A stretch of DNA of 7,620 bases from JAHDHW01 sp964551455 (GTDB lineage: Bacteria; Bacteroidota; Bacteroidia; Chitinophagales; Saprospiraceae), in contig CAZKDA010000225.1 in NCBI GenBank assembly GCA_964551455.1, positions 1-7,620 on the forward strand, given 5' to 3'. This document shows positions 1 through 6,834 of the stretch, piece by piece; position 1 is the stretch's first letter; each line of letters starts with the position of its first letter. Position numbers and translations under genes: made by a program. The notes under the pieces are model-generated. The model had not been told where the DNA came from. It did no database searches and was given only the letters and a program-made list of their open reading frames with translations.

Positions 1-404
1 ATGATCGATTCGAGCATCTTGGAAGACAGTCCGAGCAGGTAGCCGATCTTGTTGGGCAAAGATTTAAAAAACCAGATATGTACCACCGGTACAACCAGCT
101 TGATATGTCCCATTCTTTCACGCCGAACCTTTTTTTCGGTAACTTCCACCCCGCAGCGATCACAAACAATCCCTTTGTAACGAATACGCTTATATTTTCC
201 GCAATAACATTCGTAATCCTTTACAGGGCCGAAGATCCTTTCGCAGAACAGTCCGTCGCGTTCGGGTTTGTAAGAACGATAATTGATCGTTTCCGGTTTT
301 AAAACCTCTCCGAAAGAACGTTCCAGGATATCATCAGGTGAAGCCAGGCTGATAGTAATACTATCGAAGCTTTTATTCTGTTTATGATTCTTTTTAAAAG
401 ACAT
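1..404 (-). CDS. rpoC: DNA-directed RNA polymerase subunit beta' (5' part, runs off window)
   Basis: This encodes the N-terminal 134 residues of the largest RNA polymerase subunit, which with beta forms the catalytic cleft. The ATG lies at 404-402 and the frame stays open to position 1, where the gene leaves the window, so only about a tenth of the protein is visible. The N-terminal zinc-binding domain is complete: Cys66 and Cys68 in ECYCGKYKRI and Cys81 and Cys84 in CDRCGVEV give the C-x-C...C-x-x-C pattern typical of bacterial beta'. The motifs ERDGLFCERIFGP (about 48-60) and VVPVVHIWFFKSLPNKIGYL (about 104-123) are strongly conserved in the family. The start sits 80 nt after the rpoB stop, so co-transcription is likely. 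No Shine-Dalgarno precedes the ATG; the leader is A/T-rich with two tandem ATTCAA copies. Identification is secure; the missing part is simply outside the window. Confidence 0.97.
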   Translation of the reverse strand, partial: MSFKKNHKQNKSFDSITISLASPDDILERSFGEVLKPETINYRSYKPERDGLFCERIFGPVKDYECYCGKYKRIRYKGIVCDRCGVEVTEKKVRRERMGHIKLVVPVVHIWFFKSLPNKIGYLLGLSSKMLESI

Positions 405-457
405 ATTTTAGTTTGAATTTGAATTTTTAATTTAAAGACAAAGCGACTGTAACGGGC

Positions 458-474
458 TGCTAAAGCCTATAGCA
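458..474 (-). promoter_or_regulatory. Small hairpin after rpoB
   Basis: TGCTA at 458-462 and TAGCA at 470-474 form a 5-bp stem with a 7-base loop, beginning 10 nt downstream of the rpoB stop in the transcript. No U-run follows, so termination is unlikely; it may only mark the rpoB-rpoC junction. Weak by itself. Confidence 0.3.
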
Positions 475-484
475 CGGGTGATTT

Positions 485-3400
485 TTACTCGAACTTCACG
501 TCGAGCGCAAGCCCTCGAAGTTCGTGGATCAATACATTGAACGACTCCGGAATGTTCGGATCCGGCAGATTGTCACCTTTGACTATGGCTTCATAAGCCT
601 TTGCCCGGCCAATGATGTCGTCGGATTTTATCGTGAGCAACTCCTGGAGGATGTTGGAAGCGCCAAAAGCTTCAAGCGCCCAAACCTCCATCTCACCGAA
701 TCGCTGACCACCGAACTGGGCTTTACCGCCAAGTGGTTGCTGGGTGATAAGCGAGTAAGGTCCGATTGAACGTGCGTGCATTTTATCATCCACCATGTGC
801 GCCAGTTTAAGCATGTAGATGACACCTACGGTTGCCTGCTGATGGAAGCGGTCGCCCGTTTCGCCATCGTAAAGGTAAGTTTGGCCGTAGCTTGGCAGGC
901 TTGCTTTCTGGATGTATTCTTCGATCTCGTTGAACTTGGCTCCGTCAAAAATTGGCGATGAGAACTTCAAAGCCAGCTTTTCTCCGGCCCATCCGAGAAC
1001 GGTTTCGAATATCTGTCCGAGGTTCATCCGGGAAGGTACGCCAAGCGGATTGAGCACGATATCGACAGGAGTTCCGTCTTCGAGAAAAGGCATATCCTCC
1101 TGGCGAACGATCCTTGAAACAATGCCTTTGTTACCGTGGCGGCCTGCCAGTTTATCACCGACTTTCAGCTTCCGCTTTTTGGCCAGATAAACTTTGGCAA
1201 GTTTCAAAACGCCAGCCGGAAGCTCGTCACCAATACTGATGTTGAATTTCTCCCGTTTGTACTTACCAACTTCTTCATTGACTTTGATGCTATAGTTGTG
1301 AATGAGCCTTGCGATGAGTCCGTTGGCATGGTTGTCATTTGTCCATTTGCTGTAATCTACGGTTGAATACTCGATGTTTTTCAGGCTGGAAATATTGAAC
1401 TTGGTTCCCTGCGGGATCAGGATTTCGTTGTAAATGCTTTTGACGCCTTCGGAAGTTTTACCTTTTACGAGGATCAACAACTTGTCGATCAATATCGTTT
1501 TCAGCTCATTGAGTACAATAGCGTGCTGATCATCGAGATCGGTCAACTGGTCTTTTTCCTGTGCTTTTTGAACCTTGTCTTTTTTCGCACGGGCAAATAA
1601 TTGTTTGTCGATGATAACTCCCTGCGTGGAAGGCGGCGCCTTCAATGACGCATCTTTGACATCGCCGGCTTTATCGCCGAAAATGGCGCGAAGGAGCTTT
1701 TCTTCAGGAGTCGGATCAGATTCGCCTTTCGGCGTAATTTTTCCAATGAGGATATCCCCTTCCCTGATCCAGGCACCTATTCGGATGATGCCGTTTTCGT
1801 CAAGATCTTTGGTGGCATCTTCGCTGACGTTCGGAATGTCATTGGTCAATTCTTCTTCACCGAGTTTGGTATCCCTGACATCCATCTCAAAGTGCTCGAT
1901 GTGCAGCGAGGTGAATGTATCGTCGCGTACTACCCTTTCTGACAAGACTATGGCATCTTCGAAGTTATAACCTTTCCAGGGCATGAATGCCACTTTGAGG
2001 TTTTGGCCTAAAGCCAGTTCACCGTGTTCAGTTGCATAACCATCGCAAAGGATCTGGCCTTTCACGAGGCGATCGCCTTTTCTGACGATTGGTTTTAGGT
2101 TGATACAGGTTCCCTGATTGGTTTTTTGAAACTTGGTCAGGTGATAAGTTTTTCGGTTATCTTCAAAAGAAACCAACTGGTCTTCTTCAGAGCGGTCGTA
2201 GCGGATCACGATCTCCGTGGCATCGACGTATTCCACGATGCCCGGGCCTTCAGCATTGATCAGCATCCTTGAGTCGATGGCGACTTTGCCTTCAAGGCCT
2301 GTGCCCACGATCGGTGCGGCAGGTTTGATCAACGGTACAGCCTGGCGTTGCATGTTGGAACCCATCAGCGCCCGGTTGGCGTCATCGTTTTCAAGGAAAG
2401 GGATCAAAGAAGCCGAAACGCCAACGATCTGGTTGGGAGCAATGTCCATAAATTCAATTTCTTTTGGACCAAGTACGGGGAAATCGCCGTGTTCCCTGCA
2501 TTTAACACGATCCGAAAGGAACGCACCTTTTTCATCGATGATGGCATTAGCCTGAGCGATCTTTTTGAAATCTTCTCCTTCGGCAGAAAGGTATTGGATA
2601 TCGCCTTTGACGTCAACCTTTCCACTGTTCACTTTGCGATATGGCGTTTCGAGGAAGCCCATTTTGTTCACTTTTGCGTGTACGCAAAGGGTAGAGATCA
2701 ACCCGATATTCGGCCCTTCCGGCGTTTCGATGGTACAAAGCCTTCCGTAGTGCGAATAATGGACGTCGCGCACCTCAAAGCCAGCGCGTTCTCTTGAAAG
2801 ACCGCCGGGGCCGAGCGCGGAAATCCTTCGCTTGTGCGTGATCTCCGAAAGCGGATTGGTTTGATCCAAAAACTGCGACAACTGGCTGGTGCCGAAAAAT
2901 GAATTGATGACTGAGGAAAGCGTTCTGGCGTTGATCAGGTCGATCGGTGTAAACACCTCGTTGTCACGCACGTTCATTCTTTCGCGAATAGTCCGTGCCA
3001 TACGAGCCAGACCGACGCCAAACTGAGCGTATAGTTGTTCGCCTACGGTTCTGACCCGGCGATTGCTCAGGTGATCGATATCGTCGATATCGGCTTTTTG
3101 ATTCATCAGGCTGACGAGGTATTTTACGATGAGGATAATGTCCTCTTTGGTCAGCACGAGTACATCCCCGTCTGTATTTTGCTTTAATTTTCGGTTTATT
3201 TTATACCTACCTACCTCGCCGAGGTTGTACCGTTTGTCAGAAAAGAAAAGCTTGTCAATAATGCCGCGGGCGGTTTCATCATCTGGCGGATCGGTGCCTC
3301 TCAGTTGGCGATAGATATATTGAACCGCTTCAATTTCAGAACTTGAAGGGTCTTTTTGCAGGGTATTGTAAATGATAGAATAATCTTCGTCGATATCTTC

Positions 3401-4294
3401 CCTTTGCAGGATGATGGTTTCTGTTTCGGCTTCGAGGATCAATTCGACATTTTCTTCATCCAGCACGACATCCCTTTCCAGGATGATCTCGTTTCTTTCG
3501 ATGGTCACAACCTCGCCGGTATCTTCATCGACAAAATCTTCCGTCCATTTTCTGAGAACGCGGGCTGCGAGCTTACGTCCCAGAGCTTTTTTGAGTTCTT
3601 TTTTGGTAGCCGGGACCTCTTCAGCGAGATCGAAAAGGTTGAGGATCAGTTTATCGGAATCGTATCCGATCGCCCGCAACAGTGTAGTGACTGGAAATTT
3701 CTTTTTCCGGTCGATGTAGGCATACATGACGGTATTGATGTCGGTAGCAAATTCCATCCAGGCTCCTTTGAAAGGAATGACCCTTGCAGAATAAATCTTA
3801 CTGCCGTTGGGGTGAAAACTCTGACCGAAGAAAACGCCCGGAGAACGGTGAAGCTGAGAGACGATCACCCTTTCAGCGCCATTGATCACGAAAGTACCTT
3901 TAGGCGTCATATAAGGTATATTGCCCAAAAACACATCCTGAACGATAGTTTGAAAATCAACGTGTTCTTCATCGTTACAGGAAAGCCTCAACTTGGCTTT
4001 GAGGGGTACGCTGTAAGTCAATCCGCGTTGCATACACTCTTCGATGCTGTAACGCGGCGGGTCGATGAAATAATCCAGAAACTCGAGGACAAAGATGTTT
4101 CTGGCATCGGTGATGGGAAAATTTTCCTGGAACACTTTAAAAAGACCTTCGTTCCCTCTGTTTTCAGGGGTAGTTTCCAATTGGAAAAACTCATGGAAGG
4201 ACTTCAGTTGGATTTCGAGCAGGTCTGGATAATATGAGGAAAGTTTTATTTTTCCAAAATTAATGCGTTGCGCATTGGTCTTTGTAGATACCAT
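485..4294 (-). CDS. rpoB: DNA-directed RNA polymerase subunit beta
   Basis: A complete 1269-residue beta subunit, which makes up half of the RNA polymerase active-site cleft and contacts nascent RNA and sigma. The length fits Bacteroidota and is shorter than the 1342 residues of E. coli. Visible landmarks in order: the N-terminal lobe with RSPGVFF (150-156); the fork region and rifampicin pocket (468-494, then LGPGGLSRERAGFEVRDVH); IETPEGPNIGLI (522-533); the WKGYNFEDAIVLSE active-site segment (773-786); GKITPKGE (851-858); an insertion-like, Lys-rich stretch (about 895-1015) resembling the lineage-specific insert in this part of beta; GRHGNKG (1051-1057) near the nucleotide-binding lysines; and the C-terminal clamp region PLGGKAQFGGQRFGEMEVWA (1187-1206). 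The ATG at 4294-4292 is the only sensible start (MVSTKTNAQRINFGK) and has no Shine-Dalgarno. The gene follows rplL after an unusually long 186-nt gap containing a strong hairpin. No frameshift or missing motif was seen. Confidence 0.99.
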   Translation of the reverse strand: MVSTKTNAQRINFGKIKLSSYYPDLLEIQLKSFHEFFQLETTPENRGNEGLFKVFQENFPITDARNIFVLEFLDYFIDPPRYSIEECMQRGLTYSVPLKAKLRLSCNDEEHVDFQTIVQDVFLGNIPYMTPKGTFVINGAERVIVSQLHRSPGVFFGQSFHPNGSKIYSARVIPFKGAWMEFATDINTVMYAYIDRKKKFPVTTLLRAIGYDSDKLILNLFDLAEEVPATKKELKKALGRKLAARVLRKWTEDFVDEDTGEVVTIERNEIILERDVVLDEENVELILEAETETIILQREDIDEDYSIIYNTLQKDPSSSEIEAVQYIYRQLRGTDPPDDETARGIIDKLFFSDKRYNLGEVGRYKINRKLKQNTDGDVLVLTKEDIILIVKYLVSLMNQKADIDDIDHLSNRRVRTVGEQLYAQFGVGLARMARTIRERMNVRDNEVFTPIDLINARTLSSVINSFFGTSQLSQFLDQTNPLSEITHKRRISALGPGGLSRERAGFEVRDVHYSHYGRLCTIETPEGPNIGLISTLCVHAKVNKMGFLETPYRKVNSGKVDVKGDIQYLSAEGEDFKKIAQANAIIDEKGAFLSDRVKCREHGDFPVLGPKEIEFMDIAPNQIVGVSASLIPFLENDDANRALMGSNMQRQAVPLIKPAAPIVGTGLEGKVAIDSRMLINAEGPGIVEYVDATEIVIRYDRSEEDQLVSFEDNRKTYHLTKFQKTNQGTCINLKPIVRKGDRLVKGQILCDGYATEHGELALGQNLKVAFMPWKGYNFEDAIVLSERVVRDDTFTSLHIEHFEMDVRDTKLGEEELTNDIPNVSEDATKDLDENGIIRIGAWIREGDILIGKITPKGESDPTPEEKLLRAIFGDKAGDVKDASLKAPPSTQGVIIDKQLFARAKKDKVQKAQEKDQLTDLDDQHAIVLNELKTILIDKLLILVKGKTSEGVKSIYNEILIPQGTKFNISSLKNIEYSTVDYSKWTNDNHANGLIARLIHNYSIKVNEEVGKYKREKFNISIGDELPAGVLKLAKVYLAKKRKLKVGDKLAGRHGNKGIVSRIVRQEDMPFLEDGTPVDIVLNPLGVPSRMNLGQIFETVLGWAGEKLALKFSSPIFDGAKFNEIEEYIQKASLPSYGQTYLYDGETGDRFHQQATVGVIYMLKLAHMVDDKMHARSIGPYSLITQQPLGGKAQFGGQRFGEMEVWALEAFGASNILQELLTIKSDDIIGRAKAYEAIVKGDNLPDPNIPESFNVLIHELRGLALDVKFE
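2813..2893 (-). other. rpoB: Rifampicin-resistance-determining region of rpoB
   Basis: Residues 468-494 of this RpoB align without gaps to E. coli 507-533 (offset 39). The residues most often changed in rifampicin-resistant strains are all in the sensitive state: Ser473 (E. coli 512), Gln474 (513), Phe475 (514), Asp477 (516), Ser483 (522), His487 (526), Arg490 (529), Ser492 (531) and Leu494 (533). Differences from E. coli within the segment are Thr469 for Ser508, Leu476 for Met515 and Thr479 for Asn518; I do not expect these to confer high-level resistance. The inference is a drug-sensitive polymerase. Confidence 0.9.
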
Positions 4295-4313
4295 TTGAAA
4301 GTTTTATTTGTTT

Positions 4314-4347
4314 GCCGGAGGGTTGACAGAAGAACCAATAGGCCGGC
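4314..4347 (-). promoter_or_regulatory. Imperfect hairpin in the rpoB leader
   Basis: GCCGG at 4314-4318 pairs with CCGGC at 4343-4347, and inside it GGTT at 4321-4324 can pair with AACC at 4333-4336, separated by small internal loops. In the mRNA it ends 19 nt before the rpoB ATG. It is a locally GC-rich element in an otherwise A/T-rich gap and could affect rpoB translation or act with the larger upstream hairpin. The function is unknown and the pairing could be fortuitous. Confidence 0.35.
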
Positions 4348-4377
4348 GAGTGAAACCCAATAAATAAATACGACAAT

Positions 4378-4410
4378 AGGCTTAACCAGTATTACTTACT
4401 GGTTAAGCCT
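4378..4410 (-). promoter_or_regulatory. Strong intercistronic hairpin between rplL and rpoB (possible attenuator or RNase site)
   Basis: A perfect 14-bp inverted repeat: AGGCTTAACCAGTA at 4378-4391, a 5-base loop at 4392-4396, and its exact complement at 4397-4410. In the transcript it forms 70 nt after the rplL stop and 83 nt before the rpoB start. The RNA downstream is A/U-rich (GTATTTATTTATT) but lacks a U-run directly at the stem, so it is not a textbook terminator. In E. coli the same gap holds a partial terminator and an RNase III site that lower RNA polymerase synthesis relative to ribosomal proteins; a similar role here is inferred from position. Confidence 0.75.
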
Positions 4411-4480
4411 CTGAGCTTTAATCAAGGTAATATTTTAGTCACTGTTTTTGTCATTTAAAGCTTTAGTGGATGAAAACGGA

Positions 4481-4867
4481 TTACTTCACTTCGACTTCAG
4501 CGCCCGCTTCAACCAAGACTGCTTTAATAGATTCAGCTTCTTCTTTTGGAATACCTTGTTTAATTGGAGCTGGGGCAGAATCGACCAAATCTTTGGCTTC
4601 TTTCAGGCCCAGACCTGTAATGGTTTTTACTTCTTTAACAACTTTAAGTTTACCTGCACCGGCTGATACGAGGACAACATCGAATTCAGTTTGTTCTGCT
4701 GCTGCTTCAGTTCCGCCGCCACCGCCTGCTGCGGGTCCGGCTGCTACTGCGACCGCTGCTGCTGCGGGTTCGATACCATATTCTGATTTTAATATATCAG
4801 CCAATTCGGTCACTTCCTTAACAGTGAGGTTAACCAATTGTTCTGCAAATGCTTTTAAGTCTGCCAT
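4481..4867 (-). CDS. rplL: 50S ribosomal protein L7/L12 (bL12)
   Basis: The 128-residue stalk protein is present as several dimers on L10 and recruits and stimulates the translational GTPases IF2, EF-Tu, EF-G and RF3. The N-terminal dimerisation and L10-binding helices occupy about residues 1-33 (MADLKAFAEQLVNLTVKEV). They are followed by a flexible Ala/Gly hinge (about 34-58, with a run of five Gly at 48-52). The globular C-terminal domain (60-128) begins EFDVVLVSAGAGKLKVVKEV and contains GLGLKEAKDLVD (86-97), the helix surface that touches GTPases. The start ATG at 4867-4865 matches the family N-terminus exactly. The gene lies 95 nt after rplJ behind a very A/T-rich leader, and 186 nt before rpoB. 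The Ala/Gly hinge makes a locally GC-rich, repetitive patch of GCN/GGN codons around 4690-4770. Length and motifs are normal. Confidence 0.98.
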   Translation of the reverse strand: MADLKAFAEQLVNLTVKEVTELADILKSEYGIEPAAAAVAVAAGPAAGGGGGTEAAAEQTEFDVVLVSAGAGKLKVVKEVKTITGLGLKEAKDLVDSAPAPIKQGIPKEEAESIKAVLVEAGAEVEVK

Positions 4868-4909
4868 TTTGAACTTTTTAATTTTTAAAAAAATATTTTT
4901 TACTTATAT
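4868..4909 (-). promoter_or_regulatory. A/U-rich translation leader of rplL
   Basis: The 42 bases before the rplL ATG are almost pure A/T, with only three G or C bases, and contain no Shine-Dalgarno-like purine block. Such unstructured A/U-rich leaders favour initiation in Bacteroidota. As L7/L12 is needed in several copies per ribosome, a strong start site independent of rplJ would make sense; this is inference. Confidence 0.45.
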
Positions 4910-4915
4910 AACTGC

Positions 4916-4945
4916 GTAAACTTGGAAGCCATGTCCATGTAAACT
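4916..4945. repeat. Short direct repeats in the rplJ-rplL gap
   Basis: GTAAACT occurs at 4916-4922 and 4939-4945, and between them CCATGT is repeated in tandem at 4929-4934 and 4935-4940. The repeat lies in the upstream half of the 95-nt gap, before the A/T-rich rplL leader. No known site is recognised. Confidence 0.3.
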
Positions 4946-4962
4946 GATCGTTTGAGGTTGTT

Positions 4963-5490
4963 TTATTCTGCTCTTTCTTCCAGAGCTTTCAACAATCCCA
5001 TGATCGTGGAACCGCCTGATTTCAAAGCGCTTACCACGTTCTTTGCAGGAGATTGTAACAAACCGATGATCTCGCCGATCAGTTCTTCTTTTGATTTCAG
5101 TGAAGAAAGCGTTTTGACCTGGTCGTCTCCCAAAAATATTGAGGTATCGATATATGCGGCTTTCAACACGGGTTTTTCGTGTTCTTTGCGGAATTCTTCG
5201 ATGATCTTTGCAGGAACGTTAGCGGTTTGTGTGAACATAATCGCGGTTGGTCCTTTCAAAGAATCAAACAATTTTTCGTATCCTTTTTCTTCGGGAGCGT
5301 CGGAAAGCGCTTGTTTAGCCAGGGCATTTTTCACCACTTTCATTTCCACGCCTTTTTCAAAGCACAATCTTCGCAAATTGTTAACTTGTGCGACTGTCAG
5401 CGTTGAAGAATCTGTTAAGTAAAAGAATGAATTATTGTTAAATTTTTCTTTCAATTCTTCAATAGCAGTCATTTTCTCTGCTCTTGTCAT
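4963..5490 (-). CDS. rplJ: 50S ribosomal protein L10 (uL10)
   Basis: This 175-residue protein anchors the L7/L12 stalk to 23S rRNA next to L11. The N-terminal rRNA-binding domain includes FYLTDSSTLTVAQVNNLRR (about 23-41) and the conserved basic VVKNALAKQAL (52-62), followed by the GPTAIMF strand (80-86). The C-terminal part from about 130 to 175 is a long, mostly helical tail (LIGEIIGLLQSPAKNVVSAL, then GLLKALEERAE), the platform for L12 dimers. I take the ATG at 5490-5488 because the protein then starts MTRAEKMTAIEELKEKF, like other Bacteroidota L10 proteins; Met7 (ATG at 5472-5470) is a possible but less likely start. The start is only 28 nt from the rplA stop. That leaves no room for the folded L10-binding leader that controls rplJ in E. 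coli. Confidence 0.97.
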   Translation of the reverse strand: MTRAEKMTAIEELKEKFNNNSFFYLTDSSTLTVAQVNNLRRLCFEKGVEMKVVKNALAKQALSDAPEEKGYEKLFDSLKGPTAIMFTQTANVPAKIIEEFRKEHEKPVLKAAYIDTSIFLGDDQVKTLSSLKSKEELIGEIIGLLQSPAKNVVSALKSGGSTIMGLLKALEERAE

Positions 5491-5518
5491 TTTTTGAACG
5501 TTTTTATATTCTTTTTAC

Positions 5519-6208
5519 TTAAATAGATTTTGGATCGATCTTAATTCCAGGGCTCATTGTGCTGGCCACTGTAATTGACTTAAAGTAGGTTCCTTTAGCC
5601 GATGAAGGTTTTATTCTTTTCAGCGTATCGAGGAATTCCCCGGCGTTTTCCGAAAGCTTTTCGGCTGCAAAGGAAACGCGACCTATGGAAGAATGAATGA
5701 TGCCGTATTTATCAACACGGAATGCGATCTTTCCCATTTTGACTTCAGAAACCGCAGCGCCTACATTGACGGTAACGGTACCGGTTTTGGGGTTTGGCAT
5801 TAGCCCGCGAGGTCCGAGTGTTCGCCCGATCTTACCCACCTGGGCCATGACATTGGGCGTTGCAATAACGGTGTCGAAGTCTGTCCAGCCTCCTTGAATT
5901 TTTTGGATCAATTCGTCCAATCCGACGTAATCGGCGCCAGCTTCTTTGGCTTCGTCTTCTTTATCGGGTGTGCAAAGCACCAGTACCCGATTAGTTTTTC
6001 CAGTGCCGTGCGGCAGGGTAACAGTACCTCTGAGAGCCTGGTCGGCTTTTCGCGGGTCGATTCCAAGCCTGACGTGAACATCGACGGAGGCGTCGAATTT
6101 AGTCAGGTTTACATCTTTCACCAAGGCCATTGCCTCTTTCAAGTCATAGAGTTTGTCTCTATCGACTTTTGCTTCGGCAGCTGTCCTTTTTTTAGAAATT
6201 TTTGCCAT
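5519..6208 (-). CDS. rplA: 50S ribosomal protein L1 (uL1)
   Basis: A complete 229-residue L1, which forms the mobile L1 stalk near the ribosomal E site and helps release deacylated tRNA; in many bacteria it also represses its own mRNA. Domain I residues in both chain ends include FDASVDVHVRLGIDPRKADQ (38-57) and the C-terminal GTYFKSITVASTMSPGIKID (206-225). The central domain contains the family signature GRTLGPRGLMPNPKTGTV (128-145). GTVTLPHGTGKTNRVLVLC (61-79) is also typical. The ATG at 6208-6206 gives MAKISKKRTAAEAKV, the expected beginning. It lies 97 nt after rplK and 28 nt before rplJ. The short distance to rplJ suggests the two are translated from one message without an internal promoter. 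Length is standard and nothing appears broken. Confidence 0.98.
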   Translation of the reverse strand: MAKISKKRTAAEAKVDRDKLYDLKEAMALVKDVNLTKFDASVDVHVRLGIDPRKADQALRGTVTLPHGTGKTNRVLVLCTPDKEDEAKEAGADYVGLDELIQKIQGGWTDFDTVIATPNVMAQVGKIGRTLGPRGLMPNPKTGTVTVNVGAAVSEVKMGKIAFRVDKYGIIHSSIGRVSFAAEKLSENAGEFLDTLKRIKPSSAKGTYFKSITVASTMSPGIKIDPKSI

Positions 6209-6239
6209 TTTTTAAAATTAAATCGTGAGGTAAAATAAC

Positions 6240-6262
6240 GTCCCTGGATAATAAACCGGGAC
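6240..6262 (-). promoter_or_regulatory. Small hairpin between rplK and rplA
   Basis: GTCCC at 6240-6244 pairs with GGGAC at 6258-6262; after a one-base bulge, GG (6246-6247) pairs with CC (6256-6257) around an 8-base A/T loop. It lies 31 nt upstream of the rplA ATG. It could be a regulatory or RNA-stability element of the L11-L1 message; the family of the element is not recognised. Confidence 0.35.
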
Positions 6263-6276
6263 TCCCTTCAAAATAT

Positions 6277-6293
6277 ATTGTGCACCATTGTGC
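6277..6293. repeat. Short direct repeat in the rplK-rplA gap
   Basis: ATTGTGC occurs at 6277-6283 and 6287-6293 with the spacer ACC. It begins 12 nt after the rplK stop in the transcript. Two 7-base copies 10 bases apart might be a protein-binding site, but could also be chance. Confidence 0.3.
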
Positions 6294-6305
6294 TCAATGT
6301 CTTTT

Positions 6306-6767
6306 TTAGTTGACGTTAGTACTTTCTTTTCCCCATGGAGGCGTACCTTTGACCACGATGCCCATGCTCCGGGCAGTTCCGGCAACCATTTTCATGGCAG
6401 AATCCATAGTGAATGCGTTCAGATCCGTCATTTTGTCTTCAGCAATTGCCCGTACCTGGTCCCAATTGACTGACCCTACCTTGTCGCGATTGGGTTCTTT
6501 TGAACCTTTTTTGAGCTTTGCAGCTTCCAGCAATTGAATGGCTGCGGGCGGGGTTTTGATAACGAAGGTGAACGATTTATCTTTAAATACGGAGATCACA
6601 ACAGGGAGTACTTTTCCTTGCTGATCCTGTGTTTGCGCATTAAAACGTTTGCAAAACTCCATGATATTCACCCCTTTGGCGCCGAGCGCAGGACCAACAG
6701 GAGGAGCAGGATTGGCCTGACCGCCTTTCACCTGGAGTTTGATAAACACTTCGACTTCTTTTGCCAT
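6306..6767 (-). CDS. rplK: 50S ribosomal protein L11 (uL11)
   Basis: A 153-residue L11, which binds the GTPase-associated rRNA region (helices 43/44) at the base of the L7/L12 stalk and is needed for the RelA stringent response in bacteria that have it. The N-terminal domain carries KGGQANPAPPVGPALGAKG (14-32); its prolines (Pro20, Pro22, Pro23) form the surface where thiostrepton-type drugs bind and where resistance changes arise, and they are present here. The C-terminal rRNA-binding domain includes FVIKTPPAAIQLL (68-80), DKMTDLNAF (111-119) and GTARSMGIVVKGTPP (130-144). About nine extra residues (WGKESTNVN) follow the usual end of the domain, a short tail of the kind often variable in this family. 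The ATG at 6767-6765 gives MAKEVEVFIKLQVKGG. It follows nusG after 88 nt. Confidence 0.98.
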   Translation of the reverse strand: MAKEVEVFIKLQVKGGQANPAPPVGPALGAKGVNIMEFCKRFNAQTQDQQGKVLPVVISVFKDKSFTFVIKTPPAAIQLLEAAKLKKGSKEPNRDKVGSVNWDQVRAIAEDKMTDLNAFTMDSAMKMVAGTARSMGIVVKGTPPWGKESTNVN

Positions 6768-6794
6768 TTTATTCCAAAATTTAATCAGTCTTTT

Positions 6795-6834
6795 GGCTTT
6801 AGGGAAGCGGCTCCTTAAAAAGAGAACTAAAGCC
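6795..6834 (-). promoter_or_regulatory. Inverted repeat between nusG and rplK
   Basis: GGCTTTAG at 6795-6802 and its exact complement CTAAAGCC at 6827-6834 flank 24 bases, which can form a small inner GGA/TCC pairing. In the transcript it begins 21 nt after the nusG stop and ends 27 nt before the rplK start. The message beyond it (CCAAAAGACTGATT) has no U-run, so full termination is not expected. In E. coli rplK has its own promoter and an L1-responsive leader; this structure occupies the equivalent place, but no sequence feature ties it to L1. Confidence 0.45.

Noticed and set aside
61..75. Possible frameshift in rpoC at the A-run
   Set aside because: Counting six A bases at 66-71 gives an uninterrupted frame HIWFFKSLPNKIGYL, matching the conserved family sequence.
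78..302. 74-codon + strand open frame at the window start
   Set aside because: It is the shadow of the rpoC N-terminus, including the zinc-binding region, which is clearly coding on the minus strand.
1575..1970. 131-codon + strand open frame inside rpoB
   Set aside because: Low-complexity, Ser-rich translation that mirrors rpoB codons; no independent evidence for a gene.
2813..2893. Rifampicin resistance substitution in RpoB
   Set aside because: All key positions (equivalents of E. coli Asp516, His526, Ser531 and neighbours) are wild type; Leu at 515 and Thr at 518 are lineage differences.
3356..4237. 293-codon open frame on the + strand antisense to the start of rpoB
   Set aside because: It lies wholly opposite the well-conserved rpoB frame, its translation has no recognisable family motif, and long antisense frames are common opposite highly biased genes.
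4295..4480. Internal promoter for rpoB in the 186-nt gap
   Set aside because: No TAnnTTTG -7 box with a TTG-type -33 element of the Bacteroidota type was found on the minus strand; the same holds for the other gaps.
4470..4919. 149-codon + strand open frame opposite rplL
   Set aside because: Ala/Pro/Ser-rich translation created by the Ala/Gly hinge codons of rplL read backwards.
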